From Congzhengia minquanensis (lineage in GTDB: Bacteria > Bacillota > Clostridia > UBA1381 > UBA9506): 64,000 nt of DNA. Positions 8,187 to 17,819 of this stretch are shown here, in pieces (the stretch's first letter is position 1; each line of letters starts with the position of its first letter). The stretch is taken from NCBI RefSeq assembly GCF_014384785.1, contig NZ_JACRSU010000003.1, forward strand, positions 186,001-250,000, given 5' to 3'. The position numbers and the translations under genes are program-made. The notes beneath the pieces are model-generated. The model did no database searches. It saw only the letters and a list, made by a program, of their open reading frames with translations, and was not told the DNA's origin.

Positions 8187-9035
8187 TTGGACAAACAAAG
8201 AATTACAGAACTAAAGGTTATTGCCGCAAACGTTAGGAAAGATGCGCTGACGGCTGTTCACGCAGCCGCATCGGGGCACCCGGGCGGGTCTCTTTCCATT
8301 GCAGATGTACTTACTATTTTATATTTTGAGGTAATGAACATAAACCCTGAAAATCCGAAAGACCCTGACCGCGACAGGTTTGTTCTTTCCAAAGGCCACT
8401 GTGCGCCGGCGCTTTACGGTGTGTTGGCAGAGCGCGGGTACTTCCCGCGGGAGGACATGGCAACATTCCGTAAAACCGGAAGTTACCTCCAGGGCCATCC
8501 TGACATGAAAAGCGTGCCCGGAATAGACATGTCCAGCGGTTCGCTGGGCCAGGGCGTTTGTGCCGCAAACGGCATGGCGCTGGCAGGGAAAATTGACAGC
8601 AAGCCCTACCGTGTTTATACGATTTTAGGCGACGGCGAGTTAGAAGAAGGCCAGGTTTGGGAAGCGGCCATGTATGCGCCGCACTATAAGCTGGACAACC
8701 TCACCGCCTTTGTGGATTTTAACGGACTGCAAATTGACGGGGATATAGCAGAAGTGATGTCTCCTCTGCCGATTGACGAAAAGTTCGCCGCCTTCGGCTG
8801 GCATGTAATTGTAAGCGACGCTCACGATTTTGAAGCTTTGCTTTCCGCAATCAACGAGGCGAAAGCAACAAAGGGCAAGCCGACGGTAATCATTTTAAAA
8901 AGCATTAAGGGCAAGGGAGTTTCGTTTATGGAGAACAACGCCGCATGGCATGGCGCGGCGCCCAATGACGAACAGTTCCAGCAGGCCATGGAAGAGCTGG
9001 ACCAAGAGCTTGACCGTTTGAAAAAGGAGGCGTAA
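8187..9035 (+). CDS. Transketolase, N-terminal subunit
   Basis: A 282-residue half-transketolase carrying the thiamine-diphosphate-binding domain: AASGHPGGSLSIAD near the start, SKGHCAPALYG, and the TPP motif GDGELEEGQVWE with the downstream FNGLQIDG. Start TTG with AAAGGAG ahead. It needs the C-terminal half encoded two bases downstream to transfer two-carbon units in the non-oxidative pentose phosphate pathway. Split transketolases are common in Clostridia and archaea. Confidence 0.92.
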   Translation: MDKQRITELKVIAANVRKDALTAVHAAASGHPGGSLSIADVLTILYFEVMNINPENPKDPDRDRFVLSKGHCAPALYGVLAERGYFPREDMATFRKTGSYLQGHPDMKSVPGIDMSSGSLGQGVCAANGMALAGKIDSKPYRVYTILGDGELEEGQVWEAAMYAPHYKLDNLTAFVDFNGLQIDGDIAEVMSPLPIDEKFAAFGWHVIVSDAHDFEALLSAINEAKATKGKPTVIILKSIKGKGVSFMENNAAWHGAAPNDEQFQQAMEELDQELDRLKKEA

Positions 9036-9037
9036 TC

Positions 9038-9973
9038 ATGGGAAAAGTTGCAACAAGAGAGGCATATGGACAGGCTTTGGCCGAGTTCGGTGAAAAATAT
9101 GATATTGTGGTATTGGATGCGGATCTGTCGAAATCAACAAAAACCGATACCTTTAAAAAGAAGTTCCCCGACCGCTTTTTCAACACAGGGATTGCAGAGG
9201 CAAACATGATGTCCACCGCAGCAGGATTAGCCACATGCGGTAAAATCGTTTTTGCAAGCTCCTTTGCTATGTTTGCGGCAGGACGTGCATTCGAGCAAGT
9301 AAGAAACAGCATTTGCTACCCCAACCTGAACGTAAAAATCGGCGCGACCCACGCAGGCATTTCAGTGGGGGAGGACGGCGCAACCCACCAGTGTTTAGAA
9401 GACATTGGACTGATGCGCACCATTCCCAACATGGTAATTATCAACCCTGCGGACAAGGCGGAGTCTATCTTGGCAGTGGAGGCCGCAATCAAGCATAACG
9501 GCCCTGTTTACTTACGGTTCGGGCGCCTGGCAGTGCCGGAAATTTTCGACCGGGAAACATATAACTTTGAAATTGGAAAAGGCGTGGAGATAGCTAAGGG
9601 GTCAGACGTTTCTATCATTGCTACGGGCCTGATGGTGCCCACAGCGCTGGAAGCGGCAGAAGCACTGACAAAGGAAGGAATTTCGGCCCGCGTGATTAAC
9701 ATGGCTACCATCAAACCCATTGACAGCAACATTATCATCAAGGCGGCAAAGGAAACAGGCGCCATTGTCACGGCAGAGGAACACAACATCATTGGCGGGC
9801 TGGGAAGCGCGGTTGCCGAAGTTTTGTGTGAAAACTTCCCCGTTCCCATGAAGCGCGTGGGAACGAAAGATGTGTTCGGGCAGTCGGGCAAGCCCGCAGA
9901 GCTGTTTGAAATTTATGGCCTAACGGCAGAAAATATAGTGAAAAACGTAAAAGATGTTTTGAAAATGAAATAA
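9038..9973 (+). CDS. Transketolase, C-terminal subunit
   Basis: A 311-residue partner subunit holding the pyrimidine-binding and C-terminal domains: FFNTGIAEANMMSTAAGLA (with the conserved Glu that activates TPP), FASSFAMFAAGRAFEQVRNS and GEDGATHQCLEDI. RBS AAGGAGG sits before its ATG, overlapping the end of the N-terminal subunit gene. Last gene of the operon, followed by a strong terminator. Confidence 0.92.
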   Translation: MGKVATREAYGQALAEFGEKYDIVVLDADLSKSTKTDTFKKKFPDRFFNTGIAEANMMSTAAGLATCGKIVFASSFAMFAAGRAFEQVRNSICYPNLNVKIGATHAGISVGEDGATHQCLEDIGLMRTIPNMVIINPADKAESILAVEAAIKHNGPVYLRFGRLAVPEIFDRETYNFEIGKGVEIAKGSDVSIIATGLMVPTALEAAEALTKEGISARVINMATIKPIDSNIIIKAAKETGAIVTAEEHNIIGGLGSAVAEVLCENFPVPMKRVGTKDVFGQSGKPAELFEIYGLTAENIVKNVKDVLKMK

Positions 9974-10007
9974 AAATGCGGCAGATATTATCTGCCGCAT
10001 TTTTTAA
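9973..10007. terminator. Bidirectional terminator after transketolase
   Basis: Stem AAATGCGGCAGATA/TATCTGCCGCATTT with a two-base loop, A-run before and T-run after. It serves both the + operon and the convergent minus-strand lipoprotein gene, whose stop codon falls within it. Confidence 0.9.
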
Positions 10008-10471
10008 TACCCCAATTCATTTAAAACTGCTTTCACGTCCTCTGCTTTTTCCTCCGGCACGTCGGCATAAATAAACGTGTTGCCGATGGAGGAGTTAACC
10101 ATATACCGGCCTTCGGCAGTTAAGGAATATTTCACGTTATTGCCTGAACCGGTGGTTTCACCCGTGGCGCCGCCGGCAAAGTTTTCAAACTTTTTTTTGT
10201 TCTGGTCACACATGGCTTTTGCCTGCTTCTGTGTTTCCACCGCATAAAACGCAAGCTCAAAGTTTTCCTCCGGAATGCGAACGTAATAACATTTTGAAAC
10301 GCCTACTTCGGGGTCAAACCGGTCTGTCACGTCCTGAATTTCATAGCCTTTTGCCTCAGCTGCGGCACGGAAACTTTCAGAATCTGTCTTTTTTTTATAA
10401 AAACAGCCAGACAGCCCAATGATTGTTATAACACACAGATAGGCGGCAAGACCGCGGTATATTTTTTTCAT
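10004..10471 (-). CDS. Predicted lipoprotein
   Basis: About 155 residues: a basic start, a hydrophobic core and the lipobox IGLSGC, then a small globular domain. Two ATGs lie six bases apart; AGGAGG touches the first (10477), so the second (10471, MKKIYRGL) is preferred. The mature part has an alpha/beta pattern with YYVRIPEENFELAFYAVETQKQAKAMCDQNKKKF but no family I recognise. It lies between the terminator and the GH43 gene and is transcribed with or after it. Confidence 0.7.
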   Translation of the reverse strand: MKKIYRGLAAYLCVITIIGLSGCFYKKKTDSESFRAAAEAKGYEIQDVTDRFDPEVGVSKCYYVRIPEENFELAFYAVETQKQAKAMCDQNKKKFENFAGGATGETTGSGNNVKYSLTAEGRYMVNSSIGNTFIYADVPEEKAEDVKAVLNELGY

Positions 10472-10497
10472 CTTCATTCCTCCTATATTATTTTAAA

Positions 10498-11772
10498 TCA
10501 CTGATAAAACCAAAATTTCTGAATTTGAAACAGGTCTTTTCCAGAACCTCTGAACACCAAGCAAAGCCCGTGTTTTCCGTTTGCTTTTTTAATTTTACAG
10601 GAAACCTCTGTCCATTGTTCTGGATTCTGCGCCGGGGGAATTTGGCAAACGCCCAAAAGTTCGCCGGCAATATGGTCCAGCCGAATTTCAATCTGACTGT
10701 TTCGTTTTGCGCCCCTTACAATGGCAGTAAAGCTGCTTTGGGCTCCGTCAAACGCATAATATTTGTATATGGCGCTGTCGCCGTCTGTTACAGCTTGAAT
10801 ATATTCATCTTTCCCGTCCCGCTGAATAAAAGCGTTCATACTGAGCTGGCATGCGCGGCCGGCATCCATTTTCATTTCCGGCTGTAAGGGGCCGTCAATA
10901 CCCTGGGTTGTCATTTCCACCCTATTGATGGAGCCGTCTTCCTGAAAGGTGATTGGTTCAACGCATACTCTGCGGCTGAACTTGCTGTTATGGGTTTGGC
11001 GATGGTAAAACACATACCACTGGCCGTTAAATTCCGCAATGCTGCCGTGGTTGTTCCATACAGAAGGGTCGCAGCCGATGTTGTCTATGATGATCCCTTT
11101 CTGCTCAAAAGGCCCTAAAGGAGATTTGCCCATGGCATAAGAAAGCCGGGTTGGCGCGCCGCTGCTGTCGTCGGCATAAACCAAATAATAAGTATCGCCG
11201 CGTTTGCGCATGGAGGAACCTTCGTGGAACCCATGACTGTCCTCGTTGATGATATTGGTGTTTAATGTGGCTTCATCAATTTCGCGCATATTTTCTTTTA
11301 ACCGCGCGCCCCGTAACCGAAACTGCCCCCAATACAGATATGCCGCACCGTCATCATCAATAAAAATTGCCGGGTCAATTGCGTCTTCGTTGGCAAGGGG
11401 AATTGGCCGAACCTCCTTAAAGCGACCCCAAGGATTATCACTGACAGCCATGCCCTCGCCGTTTGCCAATCCCTTTCCGTTTAAAACCGCCGTACAAAAA
11501 TAAAGATAATACTTGCCGTTCTTTTCTATGCAGTCCGGCGCATAGAGAATGCTGCCGGCAAACACTCCCATTCCCTGCTGATCTGTTGAAAAGCTAATGC
11601 CATGGTCAGTCCAGTGTTTCATATCATCGGTGGAAAACACCTTGTATTGCTTGCTGCACCATCTGTCTTCGCCGCAGATATCCATAGAGCCGTATAAATA
11701 CAGTCGGCCGTCCAAAAATTGGTGCGCCTCTACGTCAGGAATAAATTCGCTTAATGGCAAAATTGGATTCAT
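10498..11772 (-). CDS. Glycoside hydrolase family 43 with C-terminal carbohydrate-binding domain
   Basis: A 424-residue protein with a five-bladed propeller (about 1-295) and a CBM6-like beta-sandwich (about 300-424, with SMNAFIQRDGKDEYIQAV). GH43 acids are visible: PDVEAHQF near the start (base Asp), EDAIDPAIFIDDDG (pKa-modulating Asp) and HEGSSMRKRGDTYYLVYA (acid Glu). GH43 enzymes remove arabinose or xylose from plant polysaccharides. No signal peptide, so it acts on imported oligosaccharides. No sugar transporter is adjacent. Confidence 0.88.
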   Translation of the reverse strand: MNPILPLSEFIPDVEAHQFLDGRLYLYGSMDICGEDRWCSKQYKVFSTDDMKHWTDHGISFSTDQQGMGVFAGSILYAPDCIEKNGKYYLYFCTAVLNGKGLANGEGMAVSDNPWGRFKEVRPIPLANEDAIDPAIFIDDDGAAYLYWGQFRLRGARLKENMREIDEATLNTNIINEDSHGFHEGSSMRKRGDTYYLVYADDSSGAPTRLSYAMGKSPLGPFEQKGIIIDNIGCDPSVWNNHGSIAEFNGQWYVFYHRQTHNSKFSRRVCVEPITFQEDGSINRVEMTTQGIDGPLQPEMKMDAGRACQLSMNAFIQRDGKDEYIQAVTDGDSAIYKYYAFDGAQSSFTAIVRGAKRNSQIEIRLDHIAGELLGVCQIPPAQNPEQWTEVSCKIKKANGKHGLCLVFRGSGKDLFQIQKFWFYQ

Positions 11773-11804
11773 ATAAAACCTCCGTTCATGTTTGTGCCAC
11801 AGCC

Positions 11805-12641
11805 CTATCTGTAAACGTGAAAACCGTTTCCCACAATTTGCTGGGACTCTGAGAAAATAGTAAAGGCGTGCGCATCTAATTCTTCAATTTTTTTCTGAAA
11901 CGCTGGCATTTCCCGCTCTTTAATGGCACACATCAGCATGGTTTTTTTCTCGTTTGAATAGGCGCCGGTCACGTCGAACACCGTTACCCCGCGGGTAGAG
12001 GTGGAAATTAAATAGCGTGCCACATCATTTCCTTTATTCGTGATAACAAAGGCAAGTTTTGAAATGTTCAGCTTGCGGATTAAATAGTCAATCGCGAAAG
12101 ATGATACCATCAGCGCCACAATACCAAACAAAATCAGCTCCATGTCACGGAACACAAAAAGTGACGTTAAAATAACTGTTCCGTCAATGATTAAAAGCAG
12201 CTTTCCAATTGGCATATGCGGAAAAAAGTGCTGGAACAGCCTGCCCAATATGTCGGTTCCGCCGGTGGAGGCATTTTGCGAAAATGCAAGGCCAATGCCA
12301 AACCCATACACCACGCCTCCAAAAACCGCCGCAAGAAGAATATTGTCTGTTATAGGAGGGAGCCAAGAGAATAGTTCAATAAAGCCCGATAAAATCATGG
12401 AACATACAAAGGATTTTAAAATAAACCCTTTTCCCAAAACCCAAATTCCAATGAGTGCCAGCAAAATGTTCACAGCCGCATATGTAACAGATGTGGGAAT
12501 CCCTGCCGTATAAAACATGATGGTGGAAAGGCCGGAAACACCTCCGCTCACGATTTTATTCGGCACATAAAAAACGCTGACGGCAAACGCAACCATAACA
12601 ACACCTGCTAACGCAGTCAGCGCGCTTGTTGCTTTTTTCAT
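11805..12641 (-). CDS. YitT-family membrane protein (second copy)
   Basis: A 278-residue protein with the same plan as the 7308 gene: about six membrane helices, phrases KIVSGGVSGLSTIMFY and ASTGGTDILGR, and a C-terminal DUF2179 domain with TRGVTVFDVTGAY. The start chosen is ATG 12641 behind GGAGG; a longer frame upstream would give an unlikely hydrophilic extension. The two copies are clearly divergent in sequence, so this is an old paralogy and not a recent duplication. Confidence 0.87.
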   Translation of the reverse strand: MKKATSALTALAGVVMVAFAVSVFYVPNKIVSGGVSGLSTIMFYTAGIPTSVTYAAVNILLALIGIWVLGKGFILKSFVCSMILSGFIELFSWLPPITDNILLAAVFGGVVYGFGIGLAFSQNASTGGTDILGRLFQHFFPHMPIGKLLLIIDGTVILTSLFVFRDMELILFGIVALMVSSFAIDYLIRKLNISKLAFVITNKGNDVARYLISTSTRGVTVFDVTGAYSNEKKTMLMCAIKEREMPAFQKKIEELDAHAFTIFSESQQIVGNGFHVYR

Positions 12642-12684
12642 ATCAACAACCTCCGTTTGCCAGTCAATTATACCATAAAGCGAA

Positions 12685-12714
12685 TAAAAACACAACCAAA
12701 GAGGCTGTGTTTTT
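12685..12714. terminator. Terminator downstream of spo0A
   Basis: Arms AAAAACACA and TGTGTTTTT with an 11- or 12-base loop. Read on the minus strand it follows spo0A and ends in a T-run. Confidence 0.7.
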
Positions 12715-12747
12715 ATCCTTTTGCATATAAATAATTTTTATAGTAGC

Positions 12748-12801
12748 GGCCTGCGCGCCTTAGGGGGAGGTTTGTATCATAAATCCTATGGTGCGCAGGC
12801 C
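12748..12801. repeat. Nine-base inverted repeat in the spo0A 3' region
   Basis: GGCCTGCGC (12748-12756) and GCGCAGGCC (12793-12801) flank 36 bases. In the minus-strand spo0A transcript this would form a stable stem between stop codon and terminator. It could also be a decayed palindromic element. Confidence 0.5.
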
Positions 12802-12830
12802 GAAGGGTGGGGGCGTTTCTCAAGGCACCG

Positions 12831-13637
12831 TTACATTGCTTTTTTCATTTTCAGCTTAATGGAATCGGAAATCATGGCTATGAACTCGCCGTTTGTGGGT
12901 TTTCCCTTGTTGGTGTCGATGGTATAGCCGAAAATGTCTGTCAATACTTCCTCGCGGCCGCGGTTCCATGCCACTTCAATAGCGTGGCGGATAGCGCGTT
13001 CCACTCTGGAGGAGGTGGTGCTGAAGTTTTTTGCCACGGTGGGATATAACAGTTTTGTTATGGAGTTAATAAACTCATCATCATGGATACACAAGTCAAT
13101 TGCGTTTCTTAAATAGTTGTAGCCTTTGATGTGGGCGGGAACGCCAATGTCGTGAATGATGTCTGTGATAACGCTTTCTAAATTGTTCTCATCAATGGGC
13201 ATGTTCATATTTTTTGCAATTCCATTAGATTTTGAAATACTCTGAATGGATGCCGGAATATTCATAAAAGAATACAATTGACGGATTCGGTCTGCAATCA
13301 CGGCATAGTCGTTGCAAGGCTTCATGATATAATAGTGTGCGCCCAATGAAATTGCCTTTTGTGTTACTTTATCGTTGCCAATGGCGCTGTACATAATATA
13401 GCAGGTATTTGCACAGGACTGGTTTTGCGCCAGCCGCTCCAATAACCCTAAACCGTCCAGCCTTGGCATTACAATATCTAAAATTGCCACATCGGGTTTT
13501 AAATTGCAAATTTGTTTATATCCTTCTTCTCCGTTTTCTGCAGTTCCAACCAGTTCTATGTCCGGCACATTTTGAAAATATTCTGTCAAACTATTTCGCA
13601 CCTCTAAGTTGTCATCTACTAATACAATTCTTATCAT
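12831..13637 (-). CDS. spo0A: Sporulation master regulator Spo0A
   Basis: A 268-residue response regulator. The receiver domain (1-120) has the acidic pocket VDDN (D8, D9), the phosphorylated Asp54 in [10 protein letters not shown] and the conserved Lys in the FMNIPAS region replaced by the Spo0A-type end. The C-terminal Spo0A domain (about 160-268) has the HTH with [20 protein letters not shown] that reads 0A boxes. Its presence marks the organism as an endospore former. spoIVB, often upstream in Clostridia, is not here; rpoD and dnaG are. Confidence 0.97.
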   Translation of the reverse strand: MIRIVLVDDNLEVRNSLTEYFQNVPDIELVGTAENGEEGYKQICNLKPDVAILDIVMPRLDGLGLLERLAQNQSCANTCYIMYSAIGNDKVTQKAISLGAHYYIMKPCNDYAVIADRIRQLYSFMNIPASIQSISKSNGIAKNMNMPIDENNLESVITDIIHDIGVPAHIKGYNYLRNAIDLCIHDDEFINSITKLLYPTVAKNFSTTSSRVERAIRHAIEVAWNRGREEVLTDIFGYTIDTNKGKPTNGEFIAMISDSIKLKMKKAM

Positions 13638-13700
13638 GTCATATTCCTCCTGATGTCTTTTGAATTAATTGGTAATTATTTACATCTCCGTTATGAGACT

Positions 13701-13729
13701 ATTATAACACGTTAATTTTTATAATTCAA
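13701..13729 (-). promoter_or_regulatory. Promoter of spo0A
   Basis: On the minus strand TTGAAT (13729-13724), 17 bases, TATAAT (13706-13701). A ten-base inverted repeat, ATTATTTACA (13675-13684) and TGTAAATAAT (13748-13757), brackets the promoter. Confidence 0.7.
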
Positions 13730-13858
13730 GTACTTTTTACCAATTTTTGTAAATAATTTGGAATTAAATGGTAGATGTTTCGGGTTTCTACAGTATATTA
13801 CGCTTTCTGTCAAAAATCGACGTGACAATATGACACGAAGAGTGACGTACAGGCAAAA

Positions 13859-13887
13859 AATAAAACGCGGGGCACATCCCGCGTTTT
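13859..13887 (-). terminator. Terminator of dnaG-rpoD
   Basis: Stem AAAACGCGGG/CCCGCGTTTT around loop ATGTGC on the minus strand, followed by a T-rich run; it begins just after the rpoD stop. Confidence 0.88.
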
Positions 13888-13892
13888 ATTTT

Positions 13893-15011
13893 TTATTCTA
13901 AATAGTCTTTTAATTTTTTGCTTCTGCTAGGATGCCGCAGCTTTCTTAAAGCTTTTGCCTCAATTTGGCGGATCCGTTCGCGTGTTACGTCGAACTCCTT
14001 GCCGACTTCTTCCAGTGTTCTGGCGCGGCCGTCTTCCAAACCAAACCGCAGCTTTAAAACCATTGATTCTCTGGGAGAAAGCGTGTCTAACACGTTGCCC
14101 AGCTGTTCTTTCAGCAGCATAAACGATGCGGCTTCAGAAGGCGCCGGCGCGTCGTCGTCCGGGATAAAGTCTCCCAGGTGGCTGTCTTCCTCCTCGCCGA
14201 TGGGGGTTTCCAATGACACAGGCTCCTGGGCAATTTTCATAATTTCGCGCACTTTGTCAATCGACATGTTCAGTTCTTTTGCAATTTCATTGGGGTGCGG
14301 GTCGCGGCCCAATTCCTGCACCAGCTGGCGGGAAACACGAATTAACTTGTTAATGGTTTCCACCATATGCACCGGAATTCGAATGGTTCTTGCCTGGTCG
14401 GCAATGGCGCGGGTAATGGACTGGCGAATCCACCAGGTGGCGTAGGTGCTGAATTTATAGCCCTTTGCATAGTCAAACTTTTCAACGGCCTTAATCAGAC
14501 CTAAATTACCCTCCTGAATTAAATCCAAAAACAGCATGCCTCGGCCAACATAACGCTTTGCAATGGAGACAACTAAACGAAGGTTTGCCTCGGCCAAACG
14601 CTTTCTTGCAGTAACGTCGCCTTCCGACATGCGCTTTGCCAAATCCATTTCCTCTTCTGCGTCTAAAAGCGGAACCTTGCCGATTTCTTTTAAATACATC
14701 TTGACATGGTCATCAATGGAAACGCCTTCTGCCGACGAAATTTCCATTACCTCGGCGTTAATGTCCATATCCTCGGAGGGTTTAATTTCTTCAAATTCCT
14801 CCTCAATTTTTTCCATTTCCTTGTCAAGGTCAGAAACTACTTCGATGCCCTCGTGTTCTAAAACCTCGTATATATGTTCAATTTGCTCCGGCTCCATTTC
14901 AATTTCCGACAATGAATCCATAATCTCCTTGTAGGTTAAAATGCCGTTGGTGCGGCCTTTGGCAGTCAGTTTGGCAATGGCGTCTGATTTCTTTTGTTCA
15001 ACTTCAGTCAA
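13893..15011 (-). CDS. rpoD: Primary sigma factor SigA/RpoD
   Basis: A 372-residue vegetative sigma factor. Order: acidic region 1.1 (about 1-75), region 1.2 ([19 protein letters not shown]), regions 2.1-2.4 with [22 protein letters not shown] split over the melting and -10-reading helices, region 3, and region 4 with [21 protein letters not shown] reading the -35. Length matches Bacillus SigA. Its start overlaps the dnaG end by eight bases, so the two are translationally coupled. The abundance of TTGACA-17-TATAAT promoters in this window agrees with this factor. Confidence 0.97.
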   Translation of the reverse strand: MTEVEQKKSDAIAKLTAKGRTNGILTYKEIMDSLSEIEMEPEQIEHIYEVLEHEGIEVVSDLDKEMEKIEEEFEEIKPSEDMDINAEVMEISSAEGVSIDDHVKMYLKEIGKVPLLDAEEEMDLAKRMSEGDVTARKRLAEANLRLVVSIAKRYVGRGMLFLDLIQEGNLGLIKAVEKFDYAKGYKFSTYATWWIRQSITRAIADQARTIRIPVHMVETINKLIRVSRQLVQELGRDPHPNEIAKELNMSIDKVREIMKIAQEPVSLETPIGEEEDSHLGDFIPDDDAPAPSEAASFMLLKEQLGNVLDTLSPRESMVLKLRFGLEDGRARTLEEVGKEFDVTRERIRQIEAKALRKLRHPSRSKKLKDYLE

Positions 15012-16782
15012 TTTCGCTTCTCCTCTCGTTTTCCTTTTTGATAAGAGCGTTTATCTCATCAATTTTGCCCTCGGCGGCAAGCTTGTTAATCCGGTTATTC
15101 AAATTCTGCTTTTTAATTTTATTGATATTATCTTTCACAGCCGCAACAGAGTCCCCCATATATTCTTTATATAAAATATCCGCCGCCAAGGCTTTCATTT
15201 CCTCCGGCAGGGAGGACAAAAACACAGGTGCGTTGCAGCTGTCGTTACTTTCTTTAAATTTTATGATGGCCTGAAACAAATCCCTGTTTTTTAAATCGGT
15301 CAGCTCGTCAGGAGAAACTTCTGATTTTGCGGTGCGAAACGCGGAGTTGTTAAAAAACATTAAATTCAGCAGCATTCGCTCCGCTTTATAAACGGAGGTG
15401 GGCTGGGCCGTCTGCCCCCGCGGAAGCATGTCAGGTTTGTTAACGCTTTGCACCTTCCGCTCCTGCATTTTTAATTGCTTGCGGTTTTTGTTATAAATCA
15501 GTTTATTCACCTGGGCCGAAATTGATTCTACGGAAATATCGGTTTCGTGAGAAATTCGTTTCATGTAAATTTCGCGCTCCACCGCGTTGGGATTTTGCGC
15601 CAAAATTTCGGCGGCCTTTTCTAAAAACTCAACCGTTTGGTCTGATTCGACAAGATTATAGTTTTTCCTGGCCTTTAAAATTCTATACTCCGTGGCGGAA
15701 AGCGCTTTTGCAATTACCTGTTTAAAGCTTTCCACCCCTTTGGTTTTTAAAAACTCGTCCGGGTCTTTTGCGCCAGTATAGGACAAAACCTTTAACTTCA
15801 CCCCGCCGGCACTTAAAATATCAATTGCCTTGTCTGCTGCTTTTTGCCCGGCCTCGTCGCTGTCATAGCAGACGTAAACTACGTTAGAATATCGCTTGAG
15901 CAAAGAGGCCTGTCCGTCGGTTAAAGCGGTGCCTAGGCCTGCCACGGCGTTTGGGAAACCGTAAACGTGCAGCGACACAGCGTCCATATAGCCCTCCACC
16001 AAAATCAGCCCGTCTTTTGCGCCGAACTGCTTGGCCACATTTAAGCCGAACACATTGTCCCCCTTGTGAAAAACAGGCGTTTCCGGCGAGTTCATATATT
16101 TTGCGGCGTCGTCCCCTAAAGCGCGGCCGCCAAATGCAATCACATTTCCCCGCACGTCAATGATGGGAAACATCAGACGGTTGCGGAACTTGTCGTAAAC
16201 GTGGCCCTTGTCGTTTTTCACCGCCAGGCCGGCCATAACGATTTCGTCATTTTTATAACCGTGTCCGTTTAAAAATGAAGTCAGGTCCGACCAGGATTCC
16301 GGCGCAAACCCAATTCCATAGGTGGCAATAATTTCGCGGGTTAGCCCCCGTTTCGAAGCGTAGCCCCGGGCCGCTTTGGCAGCCTCGGTGGAAAGGTTTG
16401 CCACAAAATGCTTTGCGGCGAGCTTGTTCATTTTTAAAATCCGTTCCCGCATGTCATGCCTTTTCTGCACCGCAGGACTGTAAACCTCCTCCTCCAGCAC
16501 AACGCCGGCGCGGTCGGCCAGAAACTTTATGCAATCCACAAAGTCCAGGTTTTCAATTTTCATGATAAAGTCAATTAAATTGCCGCCCGTTCCACAGCCA
16601 AAACAATAGAAAAGTTGCTTGTCAGCGCTGATGTGGAACGAGGGGGTTTTTTCGCGGTGAAAGGGGCACAAGCCTACATAATCGGAACCATTTCTGCGCA
16701 AAGAAACATAAGACGAAACAACCTCAACAATGTCACAGCGCCGAAGAACTTCATCAATGGAACTTTGCAAAAACCGCGCCAA
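15004..16782 (-). CDS. dnaG: DNA primase
   Basis: A 592-residue primase. The zinc-binding domain has C39 and H42 in [12 protein letters not shown] and C60/C63 in YCFGCG; the TOPRIM core has [14 protein letters not shown] and [14 protein letters not shown]; a helical C-terminal part would contact DnaB. Start TTG 16782 is chosen because AAAGGAGG lies eight bases before it; the longer GTG frame would place the ribosome binding site inside the gene. First gene of the dnaG-rpoD operon. Confidence 0.95.
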   Translation of the reverse strand: MARFLQSSIDEVLRRCDIVEVVSSYVSLRRNGSDYVGLCPFHREKTPSFHISADKQLFYCFGCGTGGNLIDFIMKIENLDFVDCIKFLADRAGVVLEEEVYSPAVQKRHDMRERILKMNKLAAKHFVANLSTEAAKAARGYASKRGLTREIIATYGIGFAPESWSDLTSFLNGHGYKNDEIVMAGLAVKNDKGHVYDKFRNRLMFPIIDVRGNVIAFGGRALGDDAAKYMNSPETPVFHKGDNVFGLNVAKQFGAKDGLILVEGYMDAVSLHVYGFPNAVAGLGTALTDGQASLLKRYSNVVYVCYDSDEAGQKAADKAIDILSAGGVKLKVLSYTGAKDPDEFLKTKGVESFKQVIAKALSATEYRILKARKNYNLVESDQTVEFLEKAAEILAQNPNAVEREIYMKRISHETDISVESISAQVNKLIYNKNRKQLKMQERKVQSVNKPDMLPRGQTAQPTSVYKAERMLLNLMFFNNSAFRTAKSEVSPDELTDLKNRDLFQAIIKFKESNDSCNAPVFLSSLPEEMKALAADILYKEYMGDSVAAVKDNINKIKKQNLNNRINKLAAEGKIDEINALIKKENERRSEID

Positions 16783-16824
16783 TTGAAAACCTCCTTTAAA
16801 AAACACGTAAACTTCCTTCTACCT

Positions 16825-16838
16825 ATTATATTCGACAA
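16825..16838 (-). promoter_or_regulatory. dnaG-rpoD promoter -10 with adjoining 0A-box-like site
   Basis: TATAAT on the minus strand (16830-16825) is directly preceded by TTGTCGAA (16838-16831), which matches the core Spo0A box TGTCGAA. No good -35 is seen at 17 bases. Binding between -35 and -10 would usually block the promoter. Confidence 0.55.
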
Positions 16839-16862
16839 TAAACGCTTTTTTCCTTTTTTCTT

Positions 16863-17666
16863 TCAAAAAGATTTTTCCTGCCGCTGGGTGCGGAACGCGT
16901 TCGGAGCCAAGCCAAACGTTTTTTTAAAAAGGTCGCTGAAATAAAATACGTTTTTAAACCCGCATAGGCGCGCGGTTTCGCTGACGTTAAACTCATTGGC
17001 CGCCAAAAGGTCTTTTGCCTTGTTTAAACGCAGATATAATATATATTGTTTCGGAGACTTCCCATAATATGCAGTAAATAGCTTGCGAAAGTGAGAAAGT
17101 GAAAATCCGGCCTCGCCGGCTAAAAATTCAAGGGAAATATCTCCGGTAAAGTTTTCCTGAATATATTTTTTTGCAAAATCCAGCTGCCCATGGCCGGGCG
17201 CGGCGCTTTCCATTTTTGCAGAGAGTAAAGATATTAAAATTTCCTGCACAATTGTGCGGCTTTTCAAGCGGTAGAGCGGTTCTTTTCCTGCCCACACCTT
17301 TGAAAGAGTGAAAAACAAACGGCCCGCCTCGCCGGAAACCTTAGGCACATAAATCATGCTGCGGTTATAACCGGCTTTGCTTCTTTTATATAACGTAAGG
17401 TCAAAATTCACCGAAACAAAATGCCAGGGATGCAGTCTGTCGGCTTTTCCTGACCGGACATTGCCCGGCGGGAAAATGCAAACGTCGTTTGGCCCGGCAG
17501 AAATTTTTCTGCCGTCTGTTTCATAGGTCACAAAACCGTCGGCGGAAAACGCCATAACATAGTTTTGCTCAAAACATATATTTTTTACCGCCCAGCTTGC
17601 TGTGTGGGGCCGTTCCACCACATAGTTTACATCTGTTACCACAAAATCCATATTTTCATAGCCCAT
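16863..17666 (-). CDS. AraC-family regulator of the uronate locus
   Basis: A 267-residue protein: N-terminal cupin-like sensing domain (about 20-150, with ISAGPNDVCIFPPGN) and C-terminal double HTH (about 165-265) with FAKKYIQENFTGDISLEFLAGEAGFSLSHFRK split over the first motif and AARLCGF-type ETARLCGFKNVFYFSDLFKK in the second. Start ATG 17666 follows GGGAG; a long upstream frame reaching 18218 is only antisense to the next gene. It is divergent from the RraA-led operon, so it probably activates that locus in response to an oligosaccharide or uronate. Confidence 0.88.
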   Translation of the reverse strand: MGYENMDFVVTDVNYVVERPHTASWAVKNICFEQNYVMAFSADGFVTYETDGRKISAGPNDVCIFPPGNVRSGKADRLHPWHFVSVNFDLTLYKRSKAGYNRSMIYVPKVSGEAGRLFFTLSKVWAGKEPLYRLKSRTIVQEILISLLSAKMESAAPGHGQLDFAKKYIQENFTGDISLEFLAGEAGFSLSHFRKLFTAYYGKSPKQYILYLRLNKAKDLLAANEFNVSETARLCGFKNVFYFSDLFKKTFGLAPNAFRTQRQEKSF

Positions 17667-17819
17667 TTTCAAAATCTCCCTTGTTTGTGTTGATTTTATC
17701 ATACCATTGGCGGTAAAAAAAGTAAAGCGTTTTCTATATGAAAAAATCGTTTCTTTAATGGAAATGCTTAAAAAAACGTGATAAAATAAAATCAAATACC
17801 AAATAAAAAGGGTGAGAAA

